The position numbers were made by a program, and so were the translations under genes. The notes below the pieces were generated by a model. That model was not told where the DNA came from and searched no databases. It worked only from the letters and a program-made list of their open reading frames with translations. From Gymnopilus junonius (taxonomy: Eukaryota; Basidiomycota; Agaricomycetes; Agaricales; Galerinaceae), in assembly GCA_015501075.1 (NCBI GenBank), contig JADNYJ010000018.1:310001-374000 (forward strand): DNA of 64,000 bases, in the 5' to 3' direction. Positions 22,043 through 33,457 of this stretch are shown here, piece by piece (within the stretch, counting starts at the first letter, position 1; each line of letters starts with the position of its first letter).

Positions 22043-23416
22043 AGGATCTATCTAAGCTTGCGCAGTATCAACTAGTTGTACATTAGAATATTCCTGGGTG
22101 CATCTAAAGAATATAATTAATATTTTCCTGCTATTGTCTTTTGTAGAATTCACATGAAGCAGCTGTCACTATATGTGAGGTGTAATTTCATATTCATCTT
22201 TAGTATATGCATAGTTTATTCTACTTGACCTTTTGGATAGTAAGTATATACCAGAATAGTATTGATTTTCTTTAAGTGTATAATAGTCCTTTCTGAATAC
22301 TACTATCTATAGAAGAAATTTCAAAGCTAGGAATAATTAGAAGATCTATAATTGAAGATAGATATGCAGACTCTATATATAAAGTGAAAATCTACTAGCC
22401 AGTTCTTGCTAAGGGCTCTTGGTCTAGTTTAACTAGGTTTGGCCAAGCTAGTCACTATATTAAACTCATACTACTTTATTTAAATAGAATTTGTCTTTAG
22501 AGCTTTAGCAGTACATGATTGATGTCTTGCTAAATAGGTTTTGTAAGTTTCAAGTACTTTCAGATATAGTAGAGGTTTGGACAGAAAAAGAGAGCATTAT
22601 GATAACTTGGCCATGGTGGTTCAATAGAGGCCTATAATATATATTATAATCCAAAGCTATGGGTAGAAAAGACTTGAAATTAGTTCTTAATAAATAGAAC
22701 ATGTTACTTGCAAATGCTATTATTTAATAAGAAATATATTATACTACTGCAGATCAACTATACAAGCTATTGAGAAGATGCTTTATAGTACTAAAGAAAA
22801 TACATTACTCCTCAAATGCTATACCTTGTATAAGAATTAATTACTTTACTAGGATAGCAAGACAGAAATAGTGAAATACTGCATTAGAGTAAAGCAAATC
22901 ATAAACTGGTAAATGTTGACATGACTATTACAGTATTCTTCTTAAATGAATAAAACATATGACTAAACTGGTGTTGATTAGAACTCTACTACTAGTAAAA
23001 GTATACTACATACCAGGCTATATAGTATTGGTTAGCCAATAGATAACTTGATTATGCATTTCAGTATCTATAGCAGTAATAGATATGTGAACTAGCATTA
23101 AGTAAAACCATAAAACAGTTATATTGGCAATACTACTATATAGCAAAGCTTGGAATAAAGAACAGAAATGTTCTAAAGACATAAGTACTAATTGTACAAA
23201 TGCAATATCAAATTTGCACTAACTAATGTATAGCAGATTACCTTTATACTATATTGCAGTAGTATATTAGTAAGTTAAAGGTAGTTTTTAGTTTGCTTCT
23301 AAACTACAAGGTTAGTCAAATATACTAATAGATTATAAATGATCATGTGTATCAAATACAGCCAGAAACATACTGAAGTACTGTGAGTAGATATTACACA
23401 AGCCCAAATAAAGTCT
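22043..23416. other. AT-rich unique centre of the TIR element
   Basis: No frame above 60 codons and no family resemblance was found on either strand in these 1.37 kb. It is single-copy within the window. It may be a worn-out coding centre or filler DNA; nothing in the sequence decides this. Confidence 0.6.
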
Positions 23417-23621
23417 CATATATCAATGTCTATTTTTCTCTACAATGCAGAGGCCAAACTATAACAAAGTACATATTAGCAGGTTCAGTTTGAGCCCTAG
23501 ATTCTATATATATCATCAGACTTGAGGGAACAAATGAATTAAAAGCAACAGAAGTAAAATAATCCAAGTTTGATGAGAAATCTATTAATAACACTCACAC
23601 CTATGATAGTAATACTAGTTG
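23417..23621 (-). repeat. Inner inverted repeat, right copy
   Basis: Reverse complement of 21838-22042. It is contiguous with the right TIR. Confidence 0.88.
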
Positions 23622-24752
23622 CTAATGAAAAACTCTGTCCTACATCTGTATTTGATAGATATTTGTTCTAAAGATACTTGACTTGTTTACCAAACAATTG
23701 CTAAATCATTGCTAGTACAATTGCCCTAAGAATTGCTCAAACAAAGAGTTGCCCAAAGAGTTGCCCAACAATTACCCTAACAATTGCATGAAGAGTTGCT
23801 TGCAGAGTTTCTTGAAGAGTTTCCTCCAAGAGTTGCCTGAGGAAATTCTTGCAAGAGTTTCCTGCAAGAATTTCCTGTAAGAGTTGCCTGAAAGAATTTC
23901 CTGCAAGAGTTTCCTGGAAGAATTTCCTAGAAGAATTTCCTGCAAGAGTTTCCTGAACAGTTTCCTGCAAAAGTTGCCTGAGGAATTTCCTACAAGAGTT
24001 TCCCAAAGAATTTTCTGAATAGTTTTCTGAATAGTTTCCTGAAAGAGTTTTCTGCAAGAATTTTCTCGAAGAGTTTCTTTGAAGAATTTCCTAAAGAATA
24101 GAGTTTCCTGAACAGTTTTCTGGAAGAATTTCTGCACAGTTTCCTAGAAGAATTTCCCACACAGTTTTCTGAAGAATTTTCCAAAGAATTTCCTAAACAG
24201 TTTTCTGAATAGTTGATACTCAACTTGAAATTTCACATATAGTTTCCTGAAAAGAATTTCTCTAAACAGTTTCCTACAAGAATTTCCTAATCAACTTTCT
24301 GCACAAGCTTGTTTTTCTGCTCTATGCTACAAACATTTATCCCAACAATTGCTAGAAGAATTGCCCCACAATCACCAGAAGAATCGCCCAACAATTGCCC
24401 CAACAATCACCAGAAGAATTGCCAGAAGAATCACCCCAATAATCACCCCAACAATCGCCAGAAGAATTGCCCCAACAATTGCCCCAACAATCGCCTGAAG
24501 AATTTCCCCAACAATTGCCCCAACAATTGTCAGAAGAATTGCCCAACAATTGCCAGAAGAGTTGCCAGGATGGTGTGACATGACAGAAAATATTCATTTT
24601 AAACACAGGAAACAGTTGCCAGAAATTCTCTCAAAAGAAACAGTTTTACTCCAGGAAACTCTCCTAAAAACTGTTTCCTAGGGCCTCCAAGGCTAATAGT
24701 TCAACACGCAAAAATTAGCCTTAGAGGCCCCCCAAAAGGGTGTCCTGAAGTG
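23622..24752 (-). repeat. Right terminal inverted repeat (1,131 bp)
   Basis: Reverse complement of 19639-20771, containing the same hairpin and both arrays. It ends in GGGTGTCCTGAAGTG before the octamer CTTGCATC. Confidence 0.92.
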
Positions 24753-24760
24753 CTTGCATC
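24753..24760. repeat. 8-bp target-site duplication of TIR element, right
   Basis: CTTGCATC, identical to 19631-19638. The LINE frame resumes after it. Confidence 0.93.
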
Positions 24761-25182
24761 GCTGCACAAGACAGCTGATGATAATCCGGGGGAAGGCTGG
24801 CTAGAGTTGTTCCAGCAACCTGCGTACTCAGGGCGACAATTTTTGTCACTCACTGACCTCGACGGGGGTCGACTCGAACCACAGGCCAAACAAGGTGGTC
24901 CCTGGCTTCAAGCTGTAGGAGGTGACTTGACCCTCTTTACGAGAGTCACCTGCGCCATCACTAACCATGCTCCCATCGGGGAGTATTACTCTCGATTCAA
25001 CATCCCTGAATCCACCAGTTGCGAGTGCGGCTTCCATACCCAAACTCGCGACCACTTATTCCGGATGTGTCCCCCAGCACGACCGTCATGACTATCCAGT
25101 TCATCTGGATCAGCTTGTCTCCTTCTTGAAGGCTAACCCCATGGCATTCGCCTTCAACCGCCCCCCTTGGGGTATCGGATAA
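24761..25182 (+). pseudogene. LN3 ORF2, 3' portion
   Basis: This continues the LN3 protein after the TIR element: the region after RNase H, then the Cys/His motif (STSCECGFHTQTRDHLFRMC) near 25010-25070, ending with TAA at 25180-25182. One extra C near 25074 shifts the frame shortly before the end. Similar C-terminal CxC...H...C motifs close many fungal LINE ORF2 proteins. Confidence 0.85.
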
Positions 25183-25648
25183 CTTGGTCGGCAAGGTAGG
25201 TGTTGTTCCTGCTGGCTGGATTCGGCGGTTTGGGGTGCGCTCAGAACAGAGTCCTAATACTTGGCGGGCTTCGGCTTTGCTGGGTTGAGGGTGGGGGTCT
25301 GGGTTCTGGAGCTTCAGCGCTATCGACAGACCTTGTAGCCCCCTGCTTCGGCGACCCGAAATGGTCTGCCTTCAGTGGCTAACACAGTATGCATGCATCC
25401 TGGGCTGTTGGGTTTGGCTGGCGGGCCCCCTTCCGGTGCCCTTCCATTACTTTGTTGGACCCCTCCCTTTGGTCGGGGCATCAATGAGAGTACGGGCCCA
25501 CTGTTTTGTGGTCCTAAGTTGGCCCACGAGAGCCAGTCTCGCACTAGGCATAGTTTAACAGTAGATTACTTGGGTGTATGTACATCTGCGACCGGACTGC
25601 TTTCGCGCACTGGTATATAAATCTTTGATTTAAAAAAAAAAAAAAAAA

Positions 25649-26852
25649 GTAGGTGTTCTGTGGATGGCAGCCCTCTCAGACACTCACCCGGTGTGCTCCC
25701 TTCTAAGCGCACCCTTTTCCAAAGGGGCAAGTCCTCACCCTCGCTCTGCTGCCTTTATGACCACCCCACAATGCTCTAAGGTGCGGGGTACTGTTATGGA
25801 CATTGATGACATGCTCCATGTAGTCAGCGAGCCTCTGGAGCCCTTTGCACCAGAGGCCCATCCAGGCGGGTGATTCCTCGAGTTACATCATGGAATTCGC
25901 TTTGATACTACTCCAGCGCCCAAGGATAAAGTTGGGCTCAGGCGCGAATGGTTGGACCGCTTCTGGGAAGCCTCGAAGCGGAACTGTCTACTCTGGTTTG
26001 TGTCGGTGATGGGAGTCGCCCCACTGACCGGAACAAGCAGGCTATTGCAGCTTCGCTTGTATTTCGCCAAGGTATCGAGGTGCATGCATCTCATTATGCA
26101 GCTGGGAGTGCTCTGGCAGAGGATGCTGAGCTTTACTCCCTACATACTGCAATTGTCCAGGCTTGTGCCATGGAGAATTGTGACTACATTGTTATCATGT
26201 CGGACTCCACCAAGGCTTTGGGGAGTCTGCTCGATGCATCCGTGCATTCCGGCCAAGCTCACTCCTTGGCCATTATCCATGCCCTTACAGAGTGGTGGGC
26301 CAGAGGTCCTGACCGCCACATCTCCCTTCATCATGTCCCATCCTCTTTGAAATGGGGCATACATTACCAGGCTTATCTCATGGCAACTGAGCTTTCTGTC
26401 ATGGTGGGGCCTAACACACCACACTCACTTGCCTTGCTGCGCAAAGCAGCCAATGATAATCTGGGGAAGGCTGGCTAGAGTTGTTCCAGCAACCCTCATA
26501 CTCAGGGCGACAATTTCTGTCACTCACCGACCTTGACGGAGGTTGACTCGAACCACGGGCCAAACGAGGTGGTCCCTGGCTTCAAGCTGCAGGCGGCGAC
26601 TTGACTCTCTTTACAAGGGTCACTCGTGCCATCACTAACCATGCTCCCATTGGGGAGTACTACTCTCGATTCAACATCCCTGAATCCACCAGTTGCGAGT
26701 GCGGCTTCCATACCCAAACCATGACCACCTATTTCCGGACGTGTCCCCAGCATGACCATCATGACTATCCAGTTCGTCTGGATCAGCTTGTATCATTTTT
26801 GAAGGCTAACCCTATGGTATTCGCCTTCAACCCCCCCTCGGGTGTCAGATAA
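25649..26852 (+). pseudogene. LN4 ORF2 fragment (RNase H and C terminus)
   Basis: RNase H is open at 25948-26478 after a frameshift at about 25975. TGA near 25870 corresponds to CGA in sister copies. The C-terminal Cys/His motif lies near 26695-26750, with one base missing in it. TAA at 26850-26852 ends the frame. No start is retained. Confidence 0.83.
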
Positions 26853-27289
26853 CTTGGTCGGGCAAGGTAGGTGTTGTTCCTGTTGGCTGGATTCGTCGGT
26901 TTGGGGTGCACTCAGAACAGAGTCCTAATACTTGGTGGGCTTTGGCTTGCTGGGTTGAGGGTGGGGGCTTTGGCTCTGGAGCTTTGGCGCTATCGACAGA
27001 CCTTGTAGCCCCCTGCTTCAGCGACCGAAATGGTCTGCCTTCAGTGGCTAACACAGTATGCGTACATCCTGGGCTGTTGGGTTTGGCTGGGGGCCCCCTT
27101 CCAGTGCCCTTCCATTACTTTGTTGGACCCCTCCCTTCAGTCGGGGCATCAATGAGAGTACAGGCCCACTGTTTGTGGTCCTAAGTTGGCCCACGAGAGC
27201 CAGTCCGCACTAGGCATAGTTTAATGGTAGATTACTTGGGTGTATGTATATCTGCGACCGGACTGCTTTCGTGCACGTATATAAATCCT

Positions 27290-27320
<31 letters not shown>
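25649..27320 (+). mobile_element. LN4, 5'-truncated LINE
   Basis: It begins inside ORF2, between reverse transcriptase and RNase H, directly after the poly(A) of LN3. Its 3' UTR is 26853-27295, with poly(A) at 27296-27320. If the target was the LN3 A-tail, an A-rich duplication would be invisible; no other duplication is seen. Confidence 0.87.
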
Positions 27321-27482
27321 GGAGGATGCAGAGTAGAGGTGGATCAGGATGTAGATGCATGTTCTGACAGAGTAAATTGGACAGGAAGTGTGGTGGTCTT
27401 CATGAGCAGGTAACAGGTGGATAGACAGTGAGATTCATGTAGAGTGGTAGAGTCATGAGGGATCTGGCATGGTCAAGATTGG
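27321..27482. other. Unassigned 162 bp between LN4 and copia CP1
   Basis: The sequence is not copia, LINE or the visible gypsy parts, and nothing in it was recognised. It is probably pre-insertion host DNA or an older element fragment. It directly precedes the CP1 LTR; ATTGG is the 5-mer that would be the left duplication of CP1, but the right end of CP1 is lost. Confidence 0.4.
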
Positions 27483-27647
27483 TGTTAGAGTGACTCTCAC
27501 ATGATATGTTACATGTCACAGAGTAGTTACATTGTAGCTAAGTCCTCCTGAAGTCCTTAGTTCTTAACTCTGGACTTCAGGTGAGTAGTACATAGTTTCT
27601 CCTTGTATTTAGTTAGTTCTTAACTCTGGACTTCAGTCCTTCTAACA
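27483..27647 (+). repeat. CP1 5' LTR (165 bp)
   Basis: It starts TGTTAGA and ends TCTAACA. Compared with the CP3 LTRs it differs at only a few positions. Inside, CTTAACTCTGGACTTCAG occurs twice. At 165 bp it is short for a copia LTR. Confidence 0.95.
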
Positions 27648-27660
27648 GGTTATGGGCCCC
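27648..27660 (+). promoter_or_regulatory. CP1 primer-binding site, tRNA-iMet anticodon type
   Basis: GGTTATGGGCCCC follows the LTR at once. Its complement contains GGGCCCATAACC, which looks like the anticodon stem-loop of initiator tRNA-Met with anticodon CAU. Drosophila copia and yeast Ty5 are known to prime from a half tRNA-iMet at this site; assignment here is by resemblance. Confidence 0.65.
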
Positions 27661-28217
27661 GGCATCTGAGACTGCAGGAATCAACTTTATTCATTTCCTT
27701 TGCACTCTAGCAGATTGCCACTTCACAACTTCGATACACACATGCATACACGTTCCCGGCCATGCCTATGCAGTTATATGCAGATAGCTACCCGGACAAA
27801 TGTGCAAACTGCGTTTCTTCAATTTGACCATTAGGACTCAATTCAACTTCGCTTTACAACATGCCCATTCGTTCTCGCACACATTCACAACTTCGCATAC
27901 TGAGTACTGGTATTACCGCTATTCACATTGCCTTGTTTCACATCGTTCCAACTGCTGGTCCTCGAGTTATCATCGAAGATTGTCTTGCATCTCAACTCAG
28001 TGAGATCAGCACTTCGTTCATCTTTGCGCATTTCCTCGCCTATGCCCTTGCCGCATTCTTTGTAATGTGGACTATCTGTTACGGGTCACACCCTTGACGT
28101 GCCTGCTTCATTGCATCCTCATTCGATCACCTTGTCATTCACAATCAACACTTATTCCTATAAAGTGTCAACTCTACTACTTTGCCTTTTCGCCTTTTCA
28201 GCCTCATTCTGCCCACT
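27661..28217 (+). other. CP1 untranslated leader
   Basis: No gene is supported here. Compared with CP3, CP1 carries about 30 additional bases near 28063-28095. Packaging signals would be expected here but cannot be recognised from sequence. Confidence 0.6.
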
Positions 28218-31200
28218 ATGAACACCAACTCCACTCCTACCTTCCAAAACTTCTGACACCAACTATGGCACCTGGAACGGTGAAATGGAGGCCTGGTTCC
28301 GTGCAACTGGCCTGTGGCGCATAGTGTCTGCTAAGCAAGCTAAGCCCAGAATTTCAACCTCACCCACGACTCAGACCTTGAAAAAGTGGAGATTTGGGAG
28401 CAGAAAGCAGACAAGGCAGCTGGGATACTGTTCTTGATGGTGGAGGCACCACAGAGGGTGCATTTCAATGGAATCAGGGACGATCCAGTGGCAATGTGGA
28501 AGGCTTTGGAGGACATCCATTTGCAGAAGAAGCCAGGTTCTAGGTTCAATGCCTATGATGACCTATTCTCCATTCGCAAATTAGAGGAGGAATCACTGCA
28601 GGCCCTTCTCAATGAGTTGACACTGCTCTGCAGCAAATTAGAGACCTCAGACTGAAGGATTTCACTCTGGAGAAGCTGGATGAGGAGTTGGCTTGCATGG
28701 CACTCATTAGGGCCTCCCTGATGAATACAGCGCATTTGTGTCATCTCTACTGCTCAAGGACTCCCTCTCCAAGTCTACTCTTCAAGCTGCATTTGTTACA
28801 GAGGATATACAATGCAAACGACGTGCAAATGATGCTATATCAGTTGGGAGCGCTCTGGCTGCTTCCTCTGACTCTGGGAAGCGTCCCTGTATCTTCTGCA
28901 ATGACCCAGCACATGGAATCAAGGATTGCGATGCATACAAGTGAGGAGCAGAGTATGCAACCAACAAGCGCACTATCTGGGCCAATAAGCCACCAAAAGT
29001 GCGAAAAGCAAAGGCTGCAGCTGCAGCTGCCTCCACAGACTCCACATCTTCATCAGGAGTGACTGAATTCGCTGGAAATGCAAGTCATCAGCTCTTCTAC
29101 CTCACTCCCACCTGCTGATAATGACTGGACTGCAGACACAGGTGCCACATCTCATATGACCCCACATCGTCATTGGATGCGCAATTACATTCCCTTTCGC
29201 ACTGGGGTGAAGTTAGCAGATGGCAGCATTGTTAGTTCAGCAGGAATTGGAACTGTGGTGTTTCACCCAGTTATTAGAGGTCAGGCAATGCATCCAGTAG
29301 AGTTTTCTAGAGTCCTTCATGTACCAGCACTTCAATCAAACCTTCTCTCATGCCTATACCTTGTCAGAGTAAAGGGCTTTGAGATTCACATCAATTCAGA
29401 GCAAATGGCCTTCAATCTGCGAAATGAGACCCTATTCTGTGCTCCCTTGAAGTCCAACAACTCTGCAATTCTGGGAGGAGCACCGCACTTAGTCAAGAGT
29501 CTGCACACTGGGTTTCGACACTACCACTTACTCCTACACTCTGGCATCATCGCTGTTGTCACCACAATCATGCAGACATCTCTAAGATGCACAGAAATGG
29601 TCTGGTGACTGGAATGACTCTGGATTTGAAGGAAAAGCCTGACTTAGTTTGTGAGCCTTGTTTAGCAGGCAAGATGCGTTCCAATCCTTTCCCAACTTCA
29701 CCCAGCAGAGCTACCAAGCCTCTAGAGCTTGTACACTCAGATCTGCATGGCCCCATTCGTACTCCAACTCCTGAGGGCTATAGGTACTGGGTCACTTATA
29801 TTGATGACTGCACTTCACTCCGAGCTGCCTACCTTCTAAAGCGAAAGAGCGAAACATTTACAGCCTTCAAACAGTTCAAAGCATGGGCAGAGAACCAATT
29901 GGATGCAAAAATCAAAGCATTACAGGACGATAAAGCTGGGGAATACATGTCTAAGGAGTTTATCGCATTTACAGACAGTTGTGGGATAATTAGGCGACAC
30001 AGCACCAGGAATAGGCCACAACAGAATGGAGTAGCAGAGAGAGCAAACAGAACTATGTCTGATGATATCTCAGCAATGCTCTTTGAAGCTGGCCTGCCCC
30101 TTTGGTTCTGGGCCTATGCACTCGCAACAATGATACATGTCTGGAATTGCATCCCTACATCCACTCTATCAGATTCAACACCTTATGAAGCCTGGAACCA
30201 CCAGAAACCAGACATTTCACATTTCAGAGTTTGGGGATGCTTAGCCTATGTCTTTATTCAGAAGGACAAATGAACCCCTCTTGGACCTCACATGGAGAAG
30301 TGCATCTTTGTGGGCTACCCTACTGGATACAAAGGCTGGCAGTTCTACAATCCAACCACAAAGAAGTTTATCATCTCTGAAAGAGCTGAGTTTGATGAAA
30401 GGTCATTTCCTGGCATTGGTCCTGGTTTCAAGTCATCTGGTTCACCTCTTCCACTGGTTCTCCCTGCTCCTAATGCTGTTCCTGCACCCCTGCACCACCA
30501 CTCAGGTCTGGGGGGAGGATGATGATTTGGACACAAATATGAAGCCAGATGAGCCCCAAGTTGATCCAGTTCCCAAATTACCACCTGAGCGCACTCCTAG
30601 TCCAGAAATCCCTCCACCACCTCGCACTCCTTGCCTCCACCACCTCCTGCTCAGATACAGCCTCCTGCAACTCCACAGCCACTTAGGTGCACTACTCGTG
30701 TTATTAGACCCCCTGGTGAATGGTGGAAGATCAAACCGCTCTCTAAAGCAATTGAAGAGGCAGAAGATGATGAAGATGATTTAGAAGGTGCTCTGGCTGC
30801 TGGAAATGATGCTACACCTCATTCCTTCACACACGCACTAAAGACACCTCTGGGAGCTCAATGGCGTGAAGCTGCAACACAGGAGTACAACTCCTTGGTT
30901 GAGAATAACACTTGGGAAATTATGGATCTTCCTGAAGGTCAAAAGGCAATTGGATCTGGTTGGGTATTCAAAGTCAAACACAATGCTGATGGTTCAATTG
31001 AGCAATTCAAAGCATGAATTGTTGCCAAAGGGTACTCACAACGTCCAGGAATTGACTACAATGAGATCTTTGCACCTACCTTCCGCCCTGCAATGCTGCG
31101 CTTGATTTTAGCATTGGCAGCCATTGAGGATCTAGAACTCCACTCTCTTGACATCACCTCTGCCTTTCCCAATGGTGACTTGGATGAGGAGATTTATATG

Positions 31201-31547
31201 AAGCAACCTGAAGGCTTTCATCTAGGAGGACCCAATGCAGTCTGCAGACTTCGCAAATCGCTCTATGGACTCAAACAGGCAGCCAGACAGTGGAACAAGA
31301 AGTTACATGGAGTTCTGGAGGAAATGGGCTTTAAGCGAATTCAAGCTGATAGATCTGTCTATATCTACTCCAACTCTGAAGTTTGCATCATTATGCCTAT
31401 CTACATTGATGATATCACCCTTGCTTCAAAATCCCAGTCTGCTATTGAGTCCACCATTGCCCAACTCTCTTCCTACTTCAAATGTCGCAATTTAGGCCCA
31501 ACTCGGTTCCTACTAGGTATTGGCATTGGCAGAGACTGCCCCAAGCA
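28218..31547 (+). pseudogene. CP1 gag-pol, truncated
   Basis: Gag begins MNTNSTPTF and ends in a zinc knuckle CIFCNDPAHGIKDC. Protease follows (DTGATSHM near 29130), then the pre-integrase HHCC region (CEPCLAGK), and integrase with its D-D-E residues in HSDLHG, QDDKAGEY and NGVAERANRT. Reverse transcriptase includes YIDD near 31405. Breaks are single-base losses in gag (about 28248) and near 30490, plus TGA at 30271 and 31015, both CGA in CP3. The frame ends in the fusion to LN5 at GIGIGRD. The polyprotein would have been cut by its own protease. Confidence 0.9.
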
Positions 31548-32252
31548 ATTGTCCGGGCTTGTGCCATGGACAACTGTGACTACATTTTTATCTTGTCGGA
31601 CTCCACCAGGGCATTGGGGAGTCTGCTTGATGCTTCTGTGCATTCCGGCCAGGGTCATTCCTTGGCTGTGATTCGCGCCCTTACAGAGTGGTGGACCAGA
31701 GGTCCTGGCCGCCACATCTCTCTTCACCATGTCCCATCTTCTTTGAAGTGGGGCATACACTACCAAGCTCATCTCATGGCGACTGAGCTTTCTGTGGCGG
31801 TGGGGCCTAACATGCCACACTCACTTGCGTCATTGCATAAAGCAGCTGATGATAATCCGGGGGAAGGCTGGCAAGAGTTGTTCCAGCAACCTTCATACTC
31901 AGGGCAACAATTTCTGTCACTCACAGACCTCGACGGAGGCCGACTCGAACCACGGGCCAAACGAGGTGGTCCCTGGCTTCAAGCTGCAGGCGGCGACTTG
32001 ACCCTCTTCACAAGGGTCACTCGCGCCATCACCAACCATGCTCCCATTGGGAAGTATTACTCTCGATTCAATATCCCTGAGTCCACCAGTTGCGAGTGCG
32101 GCCACCATACCCAAACTCGTGACCACTTATTCCAGATGTGTCCCCAGCACGACCATCATGACTATCCAGTTTGTCTGGATCAGCTCGTATCCTTTTTGAA
32201 GGCTAACCCCACGGCATTCATCTTCAACTGCCCCCCTCGGGGTGTCGGATAA
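31548..32252 (+). pseudogene. LN5 ORF2 fragment
   Basis: This is an uninterrupted frame in phase with copia upstream by chance (frame 31482-32252), holding the end of RNase H (SDSTRAL), the linker and the Cys/His motif (STSCECGHHTQTRDHLFQMC). TAA is at 32250-32252. It has no catalytic reverse transcriptase. Confidence 0.85.
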
Positions 32253-32719
32253 CTTGGTCGGGCAAGGTAGGTGTTGTTCCTGCTGGCTGGATTCGGCGGT
32301 TTGGGGTGCGCTCAGAACAGAGTCCTAATACTTGGCGGGCTTCGGCCTTGCTGGGTTGAGGGTGGGGGTCTGGGTTCTGGAGCTTCAGCGCTATCGACAG
32401 ACAAGTGTGGCCCCCCGCTTCGGCGACCCGAAATGGTCTGCCTTCAGTGGCTAACACAGTATGCGCGCATCCTGGGCTGTCGGGTTTGGCTGGCGGGCCC
32501 CCTTCCAGTGCCCTTCCATTACTTTGTTGGACCCCTCCCTTCAGTCGGGGCATCAACGAGAGTATGGGCCCACTGTTTGTGGTCCTAAGTTGGCCCGGAG
32601 AGCCAGTCTCACACTAGCGTAGTTAATGGTAGATTACTTGGTGTATGTATATCTGCGATCGGACTGCTTTCGCGCACCGGTATATAAATCCTTGATTAAA
32701 AAAAAAAAAAAAAAAAAAA
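31548..32719 (+). mobile_element. LN5, 5'-truncated LINE fused to copia
   Basis: It starts within RNase H (IVRACAMDNCDY) at the copia break. The 3' UTR is 32253-32695, with poly(A) to 32719. It is followed without spacer by LN6 in opposite orientation. From about 31850 to 32587 it is almost the exact reverse complement of LN6. Confidence 0.87.
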
Positions 32720-33457
32720 GGACCACAACAGTGGGCCCGTACTCTCGTTGATGCCCCGACTGAAGGGAGGGGTCCAACAAAGTAATGGAAGGGCACTGGA
32801 AGGGGGCCCGCCAGCCAAACCCGACAGCCCAGGATGCGCGCATACTGTGTTAGCCACTGAAGGCAGACCATTTCGGGTCGCCGAAGCGGGGGGCCACACT
32901 TGTCTGTCGATAGCGCTGAAGCTCCAGAACCCAGACCCCCACCCTCAACCCAGCAAGGCCGAAGCCCGCCAAGTATTAGGACTCTGTTCTGAGCGCACCC
33001 CAAACCGCCGAATCCAGCCAGCAGGAACAACACCTACCTTGCCCGACCAAGTTATCCGACACCCCGAGGGGGGCAGTTGAAGATGAATGCCGTGGGGTTA
33101 GCCTTCAAAAAGGATACGAGCTGATCCAGACAAACTGGATAGTCATGATGGTCGTGCTGGGGACACATCTGGAATAAGTGGTCACGAGTTTGGGTATGGT
33201 GGCCGCACTCGCAACTGGTGGACTCAGGGATATTGAATCGAGAGTAATACTCCCCAATGGGAGCATGGTTGGTGATGGCGCGAGTGACCCTTGTGAAGAG
33301 GGTCAAGTCGCCGCCTGCAGCTTGAAGCCAGGGACCACCTCGTTTGGCCCGTGGTTCGAGTCGGCCTCCGTCGAGGTCTGTGAGTGACAGAAATTGTCGC
33401 CCTGAGTACGAAGGTTGCTGGAACAACTCTAGCCAGCCTTCCCCCGGATTATCATCA
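31850..33457. repeat. Long inverted repeat, LN5 against LN6
   Basis: The arms 31850-32587 and 32720-33457 match almost perfectly, and frames of 110 residues at 32224-32556 (-) and 32748-33080 (+) are identical. Private variants (FQMC, FIFNCPP) are shared. The spacer is the LN5 3' end with poly(A). Upstream of about 31850 the match falls off. Confidence 0.85.

Larger units (their letters stand above)
19639..24752. mobile_element. 5.1-kb TIR element without transposase
   Basis: The ends are CACTTCAGGACACCC and its reverse complement, flanked by an 8-bp duplication. Inverted repeats of about 1.13 kb (19639-20771 and 23622-24752) are nearly identical. The interior is AT-rich and has no frame that resembles a transposase; all longer frames lie in short-period arrays. 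It must therefore have been moved by an enzyme supplied in trans. The superfamily is uncertain: the 8-bp duplication allows hAT, P or Zisupton/KDZ, and very long repeat-filled ends are unusual for hAT. Confidence 0.9.
14486..25648 (+). mobile_element. LN3, LINE copy split by the 5.1-kb TIR element
   Basis: It starts exactly at the family 5' end (CATCCTTC) inside the C-terminal coding region of LN2. ORF1 contains a tandem duplication, and ORF2 has the same linker deletion as LN2. RNase H is interrupted at 19638 by the TIR element and resumes at 24753. The 3' UTR runs 25183-25629, with poly(A) to 25648. LN4 follows with no spacer. Without the insertion it is about 6.0 kb. Confidence 0.88.
27483..31547 (+). 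mobile_element. CP1, Ty1/copia element, 5' part
   Basis: It has a complete 5' LTR, primer-binding site, leader, gag, protease, integrase and the first half of reverse transcriptase. At 31545-31547 it changes into LINE LN5 with the shared bases GCA. The RT C terminus, RNase H and 3' LTR are missing. It is nearly identical to CP3 over the shared length, so both are recent. Confidence 0.93.

Noticed and set aside
20336..24057. Identical 106-residue frames at 20336-20656 (+) and 23737-24057 (-), and Gln/Leu-rich frames around 20712-21071
   Set aside because: They are translations of short tandem repeats in the two arms of an inverted repeat. Identity follows from the repeat, not from a gene family.
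32224..33080. Identical 110-residue frames on opposite strands (32224-32556 and 32748-33080)
   Set aside because: They are antisense readings of the LINE 3' UTR in the two arms of the inverted repeat. The 3' UTR gives similar frames in every copy.
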